Part shown: positions 26,530-34,283 of the stretch, in pieces
Position numbering within the stretch: position 1 is the first letter of the stretch
How the letters are laid out: each line of letters begins with the position of its first letter
Source of the DNA: Petrotoga olearia DSM 13574
GTDB taxonomy: Bacteria; Thermotogota; Thermotogae; Petrotogales; Petrotogaceae
Reading direction: 5' to 3'
DNA: 64,000 nucleotides
Assembly: GCF_002895525.1 (NCBI RefSeq)
Contig: NZ_AZRL01000022.1
Span: forward strand, 186,001 to 250,000
Notes under the pieces: model-generated
What the model was told of the DNA's origin: nothing
The model's input: only the letters and a program-made list of their open reading frames with translations
Databases searched by the model: none
Program-made: the position numbers and the translations under genes

Positions 26530-26703
26530 TCAATTTTTCCTGATGACGAAATGCTGTTCGTTAGTTTTAATATCTATGTATTCCATGTTTTCAAATACTT
26601 CTCTTATCATTTTTGAATGCATTATGAGTAATCTTTTGCCCTCGTATCCTATTACTCTATATTCAATCCCTCTTGCTATTTCACCGAATTCTCCCTCTCT
26701 CAA
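26530..26703 (-). pseudogene. Unidentified reading-frame remnant, minus strand
   Basis: A 57-codon minus-strand frame (TTG 26703 to stop 26530) reads like real protein: EFGEIARGIEYRVIGYEGKR, then LLIMHSKMIREVFENMEYID. Its codon use resembles neighbouring genes. In-frame stops lie just upstream and no ribosome binding site is seen, so it looks like the 3' fragment of a lost gene. I do not recognise the family with certainty. An overlapping plus-strand frame here reads implausibly and is dismissed. Confidence 0.4.
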
Positions 26704-26768
26704 CTGTCAAAGTCAGGAAACAGGAGAAATGATCGTTTTACAAAATATCTCTGAAGGTATAAGATTGA

Positions 26769-27032
26769 TTACCTTCGTTACTTATAGGATTACTGATAGG
26801 CAGATTTTTTAAGAACGGGAATGGTAATACTCAACAAAATATTCTTAAATTTCTAAAACCTACTGTGATCTGGTTGATACTTGGTTCGGCATATACAATG
26901 GGAATCACTAATGTCGAAAATTTGATGAGCTTTCTTATATTTATTGGTGTTTTGTTGCTTTTATTTTTCACAAAATTAAATCCCATTTTTATAATAATTA
27001 TGACAGGAGTATTGGGAATTATTTGTTACTAG
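26769..27032 (+). pseudogene. Chromate-transporter (ChrA-like) C-terminal remnant
   Basis: A plus-strand frame opens after a stop at 26766 and runs to 27032. It encodes a membrane segment pattern LPSLLIGLLIGRFF, then LKFLKPTVIWLILGSAYTMG, and ends KLNPIFIIIMTGVLGIICY. This resembles the last part of ChrA/CHR-family proteins (LPS motif, GxRPxVxGLI-like helix, and a final K-x-NP helix). No start codon or upstream domain is present, so it is a decayed 3' fragment. Its end overlaps the end of the convergent peptidase gene. Confidence 0.6.
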
Positions 27033-27978
27033 GATATATATCTTTGTAACTGAGAATATTGCCAACTTTTCTTGCCGATTTTATAGCTCTTATAATTGAT
27101 TTTTCTACCACTTCTGCTGCCACTTCACCAATTAAAGTAACGTCGCTTGGTAAATCACCTGTAGACAAACAAAAAATAGCATCCCCATCGTACATAGTAT
27201 GAACAGGTCTTATTGCTCTTGCCATTCCGTCATGGCTCATTTGAGCAACTTTGTTTGCTTCTTCTTTAGATAATTTTGCATTTGTAGCTACAACGGATAG
27301 AGTTGTATTTTCACCTGGATTAGCATTAAAACTCAATTTTTTCATATATTCAGATATATTCAAAAATTTATTGTCTTGGTCTATAGCCCCAGCTATTATT
27401 TCTCCTTTTTCGTAAACATCTCCTGTAGCGTTCACAACTGTTATAGCCCCGACAATTATTCCATACCCTAATTCAATAGAGTAACTCCCTACTCCACCTT
27501 TCATAGCATTCTCAACACCTGCTGCCTTACCAACGAGTGCCCCAATTCCTACACCAACACATCCTTCTTCAACAGGAACTGACGATGCTAATTTTGCTGC
27601 GATATAACCAGATTTCTTATCGGGTCTAACGTTTGGGTCTCCTATATCCAAATCGTAAATAACGGCAGAGGGTACTATAGGGACTTTCACGGTGTTTGTT
27701 TGAAAGCCAATACTATTTTCTTCTAAGAATTGCATAACTCCACCTGCTGCATCTAAACCAAAAGCACTTCCCCCGGTTAATAAAATAGCGTGTACCTTTT
27801 GAACAAGATTCCCAGGTTTTAGTAAGTCTGTTTCTCTTGTACCCGGAGCTGAGCCTTTGACATCTACTCCACCTACAGCCCCATTTTCGGCTAGAACAAC
27901 CGTACAACCTGTTAAGGATTTATAATCAGTGTAGTGTCCTACTTTTATTCCTGGAACGTCAGTTATACTATTGAACAT
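27019..27978 (-). CDS. P1-family peptidase (DmpA/NylC-like Ntn hydrolase)
   Basis: This 319-residue protein of the DmpA/S58 fold matures by autocleavage. It begins ITDVPGIKVGHYTDYKSLTGCTVVL and has the signature ILLTGGSAFGLDAAGGVMQFLEE and DIGDPNVRPDKKSGYIAA. The likely cleavage site is Asn224-Thr225 in PGENTTLSVVATNA, placing Thr225 as nucleophile, as known for NylC-type members. Later MSHDGMARAIRPVHTMYDGDAIF is also typical. The substrate (N-terminal residues, beta-peptides or amide oligomers) is unknown. It ends the long minus-strand block. Confidence 0.92.
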   Translation of the reverse strand: MFNSITDVPGIKVGHYTDYKSLTGCTVVLAENGAVGGVDVKGSAPGTRETDLLKPGNLVQKVHAILLTGGSAFGLDAAGGVMQFLEENSIGFQTNTVKVPIVPSAVIYDLDIGDPNVRPDKKSGYIAAKLASSVPVEEGCVGVGIGALVGKAAGVENAMKGGVGSYSIELGYGIIVGAITVVNATGDVYEKGEIIAGAIDQDNKFLNISEYMKKLSFNANPGENTTLSVVATNAKLSKEEANKVAQMSHDGMARAIRPVHTMYDGDAIFCLSTGDLPSDVTLIGEVAAEVVEKSIIRAIKSARKVGNILSYKDIYPSNK

Positions 27979-28045
27979 ATCTAGTCTTCTCCTTTTTTAA
28001 AATAACTCTCTGAGAATTTTACCCCTTCAAGAAAAGAAAAATTGC

Positions 28046-29167
28046 CTATATATTTTGAAAACTTTTGTAATTATATACTTCCACTAATTCTTTGTAATCA
28101 TCAAACCAATAGGCTTCTGGATTTCTTTTGAATACAAAAAATTTACCATAGTTATCAGGATTGTGCGCTCTATGATAACGAAAGATAATATTTTTACTTG
28201 TCAATGCGGTAACCTCTATTTTACCGGATTCATGTGACATTACAAATCTTGGTCTTTTGGCCAAACCTGAAATATCTTCTAAGGATTCTAGGAATATTGA
28301 ATAAGCTTTTTCTAAAGGAATAGTAAAACCTTTGTTTCCCATTACAGGCCTATTCTGAAATACATAATAAGGAGGAATACCGTTAAAGGATAGCTTTTTA
28401 AATAATGTCGATAATGTCTTAGGATTATCATTGATACTATGCAAAAGAGGGGTTTGATTTGCTATTATGGCTCCAGAATTTTGGAGTATATTTATTCCTT
28501 GTATAGAAAAAGTGGTTAATTCTTTGGGATGATTAAAGTGAACGATAAAATATAATTTTGTACCACTATTGGAAATTTCTTTAATTAAACTCGGTAGAGT
28601 ACCATCCGATATTATTCTAAAAGGGTTAAAGGCTGGAGTTTTTGTACCTATTCGAATGATTTTTACATGATCTATTTCACAAATAGATTCTATAATTGAT
28701 TTAAGTTTATTTGTTGAAAGAAGTAAAGGATCTCCACCAGTCAAGAGAACATTTGTGATTTCTTCGTGTTTTCGGATATAATCAATATCTTGATCAATTT
28801 CACGGGTTCTAACTACTTCTTTACCGACGTTCTTGAACAATCTTTTTCTAAAACAAAATCTACAGAAACTTCCACATACATCATTTACTAATAGTAAAGC
28901 GGTATCTCTATACTTATGTTGTAGACCTTTACTTATTGTATATGAATGTTCTTTTGAGGCGTCTTCTAATCCCCACTCTTCCAATTCTTCAACACTTGGA
29001 ATTATGATCTTTCTTATAGGATCATTTTTGTCTTTCCAGTTGATTAAGTCCAAGTAATATTCATTAGCTCTAAACTTATACTTTTCTTCAACAGGTTTAA
29101 GTTCTTTTAGCTCTTCTTGTGAAATCCCTTTTACTTTTTCCAATTTAGTAACATATTCTGGATACAT
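28046..29167 (-). CDS. KamA-family radical SAM protein (lysine 2,3-aminomutase-like)
   Basis: This is a radical SAM and PLP enzyme of the lysine 2,3-aminomutase family, 373 residues. The cluster-binding CxxxCxxC is Cys98, Cys102, Cys105 (CGSFCRFC), followed by VLLTGGDPLLL. The PLP lysine is likely in FTIPLEKAYSIF. Of the two aspartates that hold the lysine side chain in clostridial KamA, the first seems kept (SINDN) but the second (in the CDLSMG motif) is replaced by NRPVMG. The substrate may therefore not be lysine. The start is ATG 29167 after AGGGGAGTG; an upstream ATG would overlap the neighbour. Confidence 0.88.
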   Translation of the reverse strand: MYPEYVTKLEKVKGISQEELKELKPVEEKYKFRANEYYLDLINWKDKNDPIRKIIIPSVEELEEWGLEDASKEHSYTISKGLQHKYRDTALLLVNDVCGSFCRFCFRKRLFKNVGKEVVRTREIDQDIDYIRKHEEITNVLLTGGDPLLLSTNKLKSIIESICEIDHVKIIRIGTKTPAFNPFRIISDGTLPSLIKEISNSGTKLYFIVHFNHPKELTTFSIQGINILQNSGAIIANQTPLLHSINDNPKTLSTLFKKLSFNGIPPYYVFQNRPVMGNKGFTIPLEKAYSIFLESLEDISGLAKRPRFVMSHESGKIEVTALTSKNIIFRYHRAHNPDNYGKFFVFKRNPEAYWFDDYKELVEVYNYKSFQNI

Positions 29168-29180
29168 CGATATCACTCCC

Positions 29181-29702
29181 CTAATATTTTTCATCATCGG
29201 CATTTATATTATTCTTTTTGAGAAAATTTTTCAATAAGGAAGAAATCTCATATTTCAATCTTTTTAATAAGTAGCCATAAACATTAGTAAAAAATAAATA
29301 AAGAAGTATTATTATGAATAAACCTTTTCCCCCAGTTACAAAATCCGGAAGGAGCTCCCCAAAGAAAGTATACATAAGATAAAAAGCAAGGATTGAAAGA
29401 GAGGTAATGAATAAATGTTTTAACAACCATTTTTCTACAACAATAAAAGCAAGGATTGGAAGAAAAAAGAGCAAAAAAATCCCAATCGCTTCAACGACAA
29501 AGCCACTGATAAATATTAAAAAGAAAATTGAAATACTGAAGATAAATGCGTATCTTTTTTCTAAAAAGAAAACTCCCAGAGGAAGAATTAAACTAACAAC
29601 GGCGGGAGCGATTCTCAAATACCTTGACATAAGGAAAAGAAAGTAAAAAAAGATAATCAAAAATGCGGTTTTTATAAGGGGATTTTTTATATTTAAATTC
29701 AT
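29181..29702 (-). CDS. Uncharacterised membrane protein
   Basis: This 173-residue protein has about five hydrophobic segments: AFLIIFFYFLFLM, VVSLILPLGVFFL, a helix rich in Ile and Phe, FITSLSILAFYLMYTFFG and GLFIIILLYLFFTNVYGYL. It ends in a positively charged tail, RLKYEISSLLKNFLKKNN. The pattern resembles DUF2232/YybS-like or MreD-like membrane proteins, but no diagnostic motif is seen. It lies 6 bases after the Cys-rich miniprotein stop and 13 bases before the KamA-like start, so the three are probably one transcript. Confidence 0.8.
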   Translation of the reverse strand: MNLNIKNPLIKTAFLIIFFYFLFLMSRYLRIAPAVVSLILPLGVFFLEKRYAFIFSISIFFLIFISGFVVEAIGIFLLFFLPILAFIVVEKWLLKHLFITSLSILAFYLMYTFFGELLPDFVTGGKGLFIIILLYLFFTNVYGYLLKRLKYEISSLLKNFLKKNNINADDEKY

Positions 29703-29708
29703 AAACTT

Positions 29709-29939
29709 TTAAAACCAATTACAAAGATCTCCGCCACCACATTCACAAAGGGTATCTAAACATACAGTGGCTCCTAAACATTGTAAACAGTTACCACATC
29801 CACTTCTTCCATAGCTATAGTAACCTGCTCTAAAAGTATTCATCCTTTCTCTAAATTTTTCATCTTCTTTATATTTTAAAAATAGGTTTTTGAAATCTCC
29901 CTTTTTTATTTGCTCTGGAATGGTTTGTTGCTCTTTCAT
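29709..29939 (-). CDS. Cys-rich miniprotein overlapping the DUF5685-like gene
   Basis: This 76-residue protein has a polar helical N-terminal half (PEQIKKGDFKNLFLKYKEDE) and a C-terminal Cys/Gly-rich tail. Cysteines lie at 48, 51, 54, 60, 65, 67 and 73, in the pattern GCGNCLQC, VCLDTLCEC, GGGDLC. ATG 29939 is eight bases after GGAGG; a second ATG at 29954 is less likely. The first 71 bases overlap the end of the upstream DUF5685-like gene in another frame, implying coupled translation. The tail suggests metal binding, disulfides or a modified peptide; none can be chosen from sequence. Confidence 0.85.
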   Translation of the reverse strand: MKEQQTIPEQIKKGDFKNLFLKYKEDEKFRERMNTFRAGYYSYGRSGCGNCLQCLGATVCLDTLCECGGGDLCNWF

Positions 29940-30759
29940 CTTTTTTTCCTCCATCTAAAATTTTTGTGACAGAATTTCTGTGATATATCAAAGAAAAAGT
30001 GGCTAACTTTTTTACTAAATACTTATTGAAATTAGCAATTTCTCCTATATTTTCTACGAATTCTTTTGAACATAAATCGTAAGTAAACAAAATTCGTTCT
30101 TTTTGATCCTGAGTTAATTCTTCTAATTTTTTAACACCAAAAGAACTTGCTATAGCATTAAAGTTTCTCTTCTTTATATCTTTATCGAAATCATAAACAC
30201 TGTCTACCAAATATATCAAATAAGCGATTACAACAGGCATGGTTGCTGGATATCCTTGAGGAAAAAATTTTTCGAATAACATTTCCATAATTTCTTGAGA
30301 TGGCTTAGCATAATCATCCAAATCCAAATTTTGTTCTTCTACCTTTTGTTGCTTCATTAATAGATGATTGTATTCTTTGATAGTCATGGGATCAAAGTGT
30401 TCAAGTAATTTCGTTTCAAACTTATTAAAAATTTTCTTTGGAATTGGTTTTCCTTCTAATTTGTAATCTAAAAGTTTTCCATAGATTATGAGTAAGTTGA
30501 GATAAGCATAAGGTGTCATGAAAGAATTATTCTCCGGTTTAAATCTTTTTTTTAATCCTACATACGGACACCTGAATTCGTTAAAACTCTCAACAGGATT
30601 ATTCAACATTGAAAAGAAAACCACTTCTTTTACCGTCGTAAGTCTATAGAACTCTCCAAAATTTTCTTTCAAAGAATGACATAATCCACAATAGTAATAT
30701 AGATAGCTTTTTCTTTCTTCTTCGGTAGGGGTAAAATAGATAGATATATATCCGTACAT
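29869..30759 (-). CDS. DUF5685-like protein
   Basis: This 296-residue mainly helical protein begins MYGYISIYFTPTEEERKSYLYYYCGLCHSLKENFG, matching the DUF5685 family start with its CGLCHSL motif. It has PVVIAYLIYLVDSVYDFDKDIKKRNFN, with an Asp-rich segment DxxxDFDxD that might bind metal. The function is unknown. The gene's 3' end overlaps the Cys-rich miniprotein gene, and in my recollection such Cys-rich tails accompany this family in clostridia. The pairing suggests that one acts on, or with, the other. Confidence 0.8.
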   Translation of the reverse strand: MYGYISIYFTPTEEERKSYLYYYCGLCHSLKENFGEFYRLTTVKEVVFFSMLNNPVESFNEFRCPYVGLKKRFKPENNSFMTPYAYLNLLIIYGKLLDYKLEGKPIPKKIFNKFETKLLEHFDPMTIKEYNHLLMKQQKVEEQNLDLDDYAKPSQEIMEMLFEKFFPQGYPATMPVVIAYLIYLVDSVYDFDKDIKKRNFNAIASSFGVKKLEELTQDQKERILFTYDLCSKEFVENIGEIANFNKYLVKKLATFSLIYHRNSVTKILDGGKKDERATNHSRANKKGRFQKPIFKI

Positions 30760-30818
30760 TATTTTAACCTCATTTGTATTAATTTTCCGCCCATCAGGAT
30801 AAAGGTGTTAGGTGGAAC

Positions 30819-32030
30819 TTAATAAACCTCAAATCTATGTTTCTTTGAAAATGTTTTATCCCCTATATTCACACTGAATTGAATTTCATACTTTCCTGAT
30901 CTATCCAAAGTAATAGTTTTAACGTTTGATAAATCAAATACCTTTGATGTTCCCAATTCGGATATATATACCCTAGATAAATTGTTACTCTCATAGTTAT
31001 AAATTATCTGTCCTTCGTAGAATAATTTAAAAAGAACTTGCGAAATTTCAAAGGCTTTAGCTTCTTTATTAGAATTTCTTATCAGACCTTCAAAATCAAG
31101 TTGATCTCCTCTTGACGCAACTGAAACAACATAAACTAAAAGAGAAATATCATTGCAGTTTTTATCTATTTGATCGACTATATTCAAAGTGGTTACATAA
31201 GTTTGCTCAAGGGAATTAAAGTCAAATAAGACAAAATAATTTCCTGGATCCAACTTTTTGTTAATTTCAAAATCCAAAGATATTGAAGACAATGGATTTA
31301 AATTTAATGTCCCAAAAGAAAATCTTTGTGAGTGTATTACCTTTTCTCTTTGCTTTATTGTTAGGGTTCCAAATAATTCTTTGTTAAAGGTTTCGTTGGT
31401 TCCATTTACTGCTAATATGCTAACAGAAGGGAATTCCGTAGTTAGGTAGAACATCTCTTTAGCAGAAATATCTATAATCAATCCTTTATCATATTTAAAG
31501 GTTTTTACAAGATTTACGTTTTGATCATTTAAGATAAAGGCCACTCTGGCTTCATAAGTTCCTTTATCTAAATTTGAGATCTCCTTTTCTCTTAAGAGAT
31601 CAAAAACCAAAATTGTTTGATATTGGGAAATATCAGTTTCTACGGGTTGAGGAAATACATAACTGTATACAACCTCCGAATTTTCCTGGTTTACTATCAA
31701 AAATGAAAAATTATTAATTTTTATATGAGAATCTTTGTTGTTGGTGTTTTGTATAGTAAGTTTTATATCTAAGTTATCTGGATAGTAATATTCTTCTTTT
31801 GATTCTAAATTAATATGAAAACCTTTTATAACTACACTGTAAGGCATATCAAATCTTGAACTTCCACGTCCCATAAAAATAAATATCAATGTTAATATGG
31901 ACAAAAAAATAACAATGTAAAATGTCCATCTAATTATTCTTTTTTTTGGTTGTTCTCTTCTTTCTTTCTCTTTTTTTCTTTCTTCATCATACTTTTGCCA
32001 TTCTTCTGGACTTTTTGAAAAGTATTGCAT
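30819..32030 (-). CDS. Membrane-anchored beta-rich protein of unknown function
   Basis: A charged cytoplasmic start (MQYFSKSPEEWQKYDEERKK) is followed by one membrane helix (about residues 36-54). About 350 extracytoplasmic residues follow, with repeated beta-strand patterns typical of three Ig-like or BsuPI-like sandwiches (for example DNLDIKLTIQNTNNKDSHI, and similar stretches near residues 200 and 310). Each repeat ends in a sequence like KYEIQFSVNIG. No catalytic motif is seen. It lies between a GspE-type ATPase gene and a DUF5685-like gene, so it may be an envelope or pilus-related protein; this is inference. Confidence 0.78.
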   Translation of the reverse strand: MQYFSKSPEEWQKYDEERKKEKERREQPKKRIIRWTFYIVIFLSILTLIFIFMGRGSSRFDMPYSVVIKGFHINLESKEEYYYPDNLDIKLTIQNTNNKDSHIKINNFSFLIVNQENSEVVYSYVFPQPVETDISQYQTILVFDLLREKEISNLDKGTYEARVAFILNDQNVNLVKTFKYDKGLIIDISAKEMFYLTTEFPSVSILAVNGTNETFNKELFGTLTIKQREKVIHSQRFSFGTLNLNPLSSISLDFEINKKLDPGNYFVLFDFNSLEQTYVTTLNIVDQIDKNCNDISLLVYVVSVASRGDQLDFEGLIRNSNKEAKAFEISQVLFKLFYEGQIIYNYESNNLSRVYISELGTSKVFDLSNVKTITLDRSGKYEIQFSVNIGDKTFSKKHRFEVY

Positions 32031-32049
32031 GATTTTATCTCACTATTAT

Positions 32050-33156
32050 TTAGAATGAAGATAAATTATTTAAATACTGATCTTCACTAATTAAACCTTC
32101 ATTAAAAAATTTACCAAGTGTGGGTAATGGATCTATATAGCAATCAGAATCTTTGTATTTATCACTTATAAAATTGATACTTTTACCCTGTGAAATATCT
32201 TTTTTCAAATTTTTTGAAATTACTAAACCTTCAAAAATCGTTATAAAACCTTTTTTCCCAGTATTATAACATTGCTGACACCCGTTCCCTTGACAGAAAG
32301 AACAATTTTTAGGTATTAATCTTTGATTAAGGATAAGATCTAAACTTTCAGAAAGATTCTTTACTTCTATTCCAAACATCTTCAGCCTTTGAAGTACTAA
32401 AAAAACATTCTTAGCGTGTAACGTGGAAAACACCAAATGACCCGTTATCGAAGATTCAAATAACAATTTTGCAAAATTTCTCTCCCTAATTTCACCCACA
32501 ACTATTAAATCAGGATCTTGCCTTAATATATATTTTAAAATATCTGCTTTCTCTTCCTCACTTTTTGATACTATTTGAATTATACCTGGATTATTATATT
32601 CTACTGGATTTTCTATGCTATGTACTTTTCTTCTTCTCTTAAACTTATTCACTATATATTGCATTGTTGTAGTTTTACCAGACCCTGTAGGTCCAGAAAA
32701 AATAAGCATTTTTGATTTTTGATCAATTAATTTTTCCACATTAGAAAGAATCGAAGGTTCCAAAACAACTTTAATATCATCTATGTTTCTTAATTTTCTT
32801 AAAACACAACTTATTCCTCCTGAAGACCTAACAAAGGAAGCCCTATAATTAATCTCTTGAAAACTAAAAGAACCGTCGATATTTTCAAAATCTTTTACTA
32901 TATCGTACCCACAATTGATAAGTAATTTGTTTAGCACTACTTCGTATTCATATGACCCCATAGTTTCTAAAGTTATTAAATCCCCACAGTATCTGGCTTT
33001 AACATCTATCTTTCCTTCATGCGGCTCAAAATGAAAATCTGTAATATTTTCATCGTCATACTTTTTCAAAAAGTTATCTAAAATATTTTCTTCAACTTTA
33101 TAGTTTTTTAGGCTTTTATCGTATAACAGATAGAAATTAGAAGGTTTTCTTTTCAT
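32050..33156 (-). CDS. GspE/PilB-type secretion ATPase, short form
   Basis: This 368-residue AAA-like traffic ATPase has Walker A in SGPTGSGKTTTMQYI, an Asp box around SIENPVEYN, Walker B in PDLIVVGEIRE, and the His box TGHLVFSTLHAKN. A zinc motif of four cysteines (CSFCQGNGCQQC) near residue 290 places it with GspE/PilB rather than PilT. It lacks the usual N1 domain and is much shorter than GspE, with only a small N2-like part. It could power a type IV pilus or type II-like secretion system, but no other component is in the window. It lies three bases after ftsZ. Confidence 0.88.
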   Translation of the reverse strand: MKRKPSNFYLLYDKSLKNYKVEENILDNFLKKYDDENITDFHFEPHEGKIDVKARYCGDLITLETMGSYEYEVVLNKLLINCGYDIVKDFENIDGSFSFQEINYRASFVRSSGGISCVLRKLRNIDDIKVVLEPSILSNVEKLIDQKSKMLIFSGPTGSGKTTTMQYIVNKFKRRRKVHSIENPVEYNNPGIIQIVSKSEEEKADILKYILRQDPDLIVVGEIRERNFAKLLFESSITGHLVFSTLHAKNVFLVLQRLKMFGIEVKNLSESLDLILNQRLIPKNCSFCQGNGCQQCYNTGKKGFITIFEGLVISKNLKKDISQGKSINFISDKYKDSDCYIDPLPTLGKFFNEGLISEDQYLNNLSSF

Positions 33157-33158
33157 TA

Positions 33159-34283
33159 TTATTGTTGGACTTCTTCACCTTGAATTTCTTCTACATGATC
33201 TTGCAAATATTTGTTCAATTTGGATATCTCTTCAGCAACTATACCTTTCCCAAATTGTCTGTATAAAGCTGGTTGCTCATAAAGATCTAGATAGTTTTCT
33301 TCTCCAGGTAATTTGTCGTAACCCGATGCTATAACTGTAACTTTAATAACTTCTGGAGGCAAATCTATAAGTGTGATTCCCATTTTTAGCCTTGCATCAT
33401 CTATCGCGTATGAACGTAAAATTTCGTTGACAATTTTTACATCTTGTGTTGTAGGAGTTTTACCAGCAATGTTTACCAAAGCAGCGGTCGCATTCCTCAC
33501 AGGATCTTCCAAGATCTTACTGTTCAATGCATTTTTTATAGCTTCTTCGGCTCTTTTTTCTCCTTTTGCAAGACCAATACCAAGCATAGCCGAACCTTTT
33601 ATGCGTAATACCGAAGCTACGTCTGCAAAATCTAAATTGATCATACCTGGCTTGGTTATTAAATCAGAAATACCTGTTATTGCTTGAATAAGTATTTCAT
33701 CAGCTTTCTCAAAGGCTTTGTCAATGGGGATATCATCGTCGTTATCTATGAGTTTATCATTTGATATTTTAATTAAACTATCCACATACTTTTTAGTTTC
33801 TTGAAAACCCTTCAAAGCTATTCTTTCTTTTGTTGATCCTTCAAAGTGAAAAGGTAAGGTAACTATAGCCACAGTCAAAATACCCATTTGTGTAGCTAAA
33901 TCAGCTATAATAGGTACAGCTCCAGTCCCTGTGCCTCCTCCTAAACCTGCGGTTATAAATAAAAGGTCTGCATCTTTTAAAGTTTCTTTTAAATCATCTT
34001 GACTTTCTAAAGCTGATCTTTTACCAATTTCTGGATCTCCGCCGGCACCTAAGCCCTTTGTCAGCTCTTTTCCCAATTGAATTTTTCTAGGTGCGTCATT
34101 ATTTTCTAATACCTGAACATCCGTGTTCGCTGCAATCAGTTCTACATCATCAATACCTTTTTTTATCATCCTTTGAATAGCATTATTGCCTGCTCCTCCG
34201 ACACCTATAACTTTTATCTTGTAACTCGTTTTCCTACTAAACAACTTATTCTGTTTATTGATTTCTTCCATTTCAAAGGGCAT
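33159..34283 (-). CDS. ftsZ: Cell division protein FtsZ
   Basis: This is the tubulin-like GTPase that forms the division ring. It has VIGVGGAGNNAIQRM, the tubulin signature ITAGLGGGTGTGAVPIIAD, and the T7 synergy loop NLDFADVASVL. The C-terminus holds LDLYEQPALYRQ, like the conserved partner-binding peptide, but about 25 residues follow it. The start is ATG 34283 after GGGAGG, inside the ftsA 3' end; an in-frame GTG at 34295 lies at the ribosome binding site. It is cotranscribed with ftsA. Confidence 0.97.
   Translation of the reverse strand: MPFEMEEINKQNKLFSRKTSYKIKVIGVGGAGNNAIQRMIKKGIDDVELIAANTDVQVLENNDAPRKIQLGKELTKGLGAGGDPEIGKRSALESQDDLKETLKDADLLFITAGLGGGTGTGAVPIIADLATQMGILTVAIVTLPFHFEGSTKERIALKGFQETKKYVDSLIKISNDKLIDNDDDIPIDKAFEKADEILIQAITGISDLITKPGMINLDFADVASVLRIKGSAMLGIGLAKGEKRAEEAIKNALNSKILEDPVRNATAALVNIAGKTPTTQDVKIVNEILRSYAIDDARLKMGITLIDLPPEVIKVTVIASGYDKLPGEENYLDLYEQPALYRQFGKGIVAEEISKLNKYLQDHVEEIQGEEVQQ

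Noticed and set aside
26516-26812. A 98-residue plus-strand frame
   Set aside because: It crosses the better-reading minus-strand fragment and the chromate-transporter remnant, lacks a ribosome binding site and reads implausibly.
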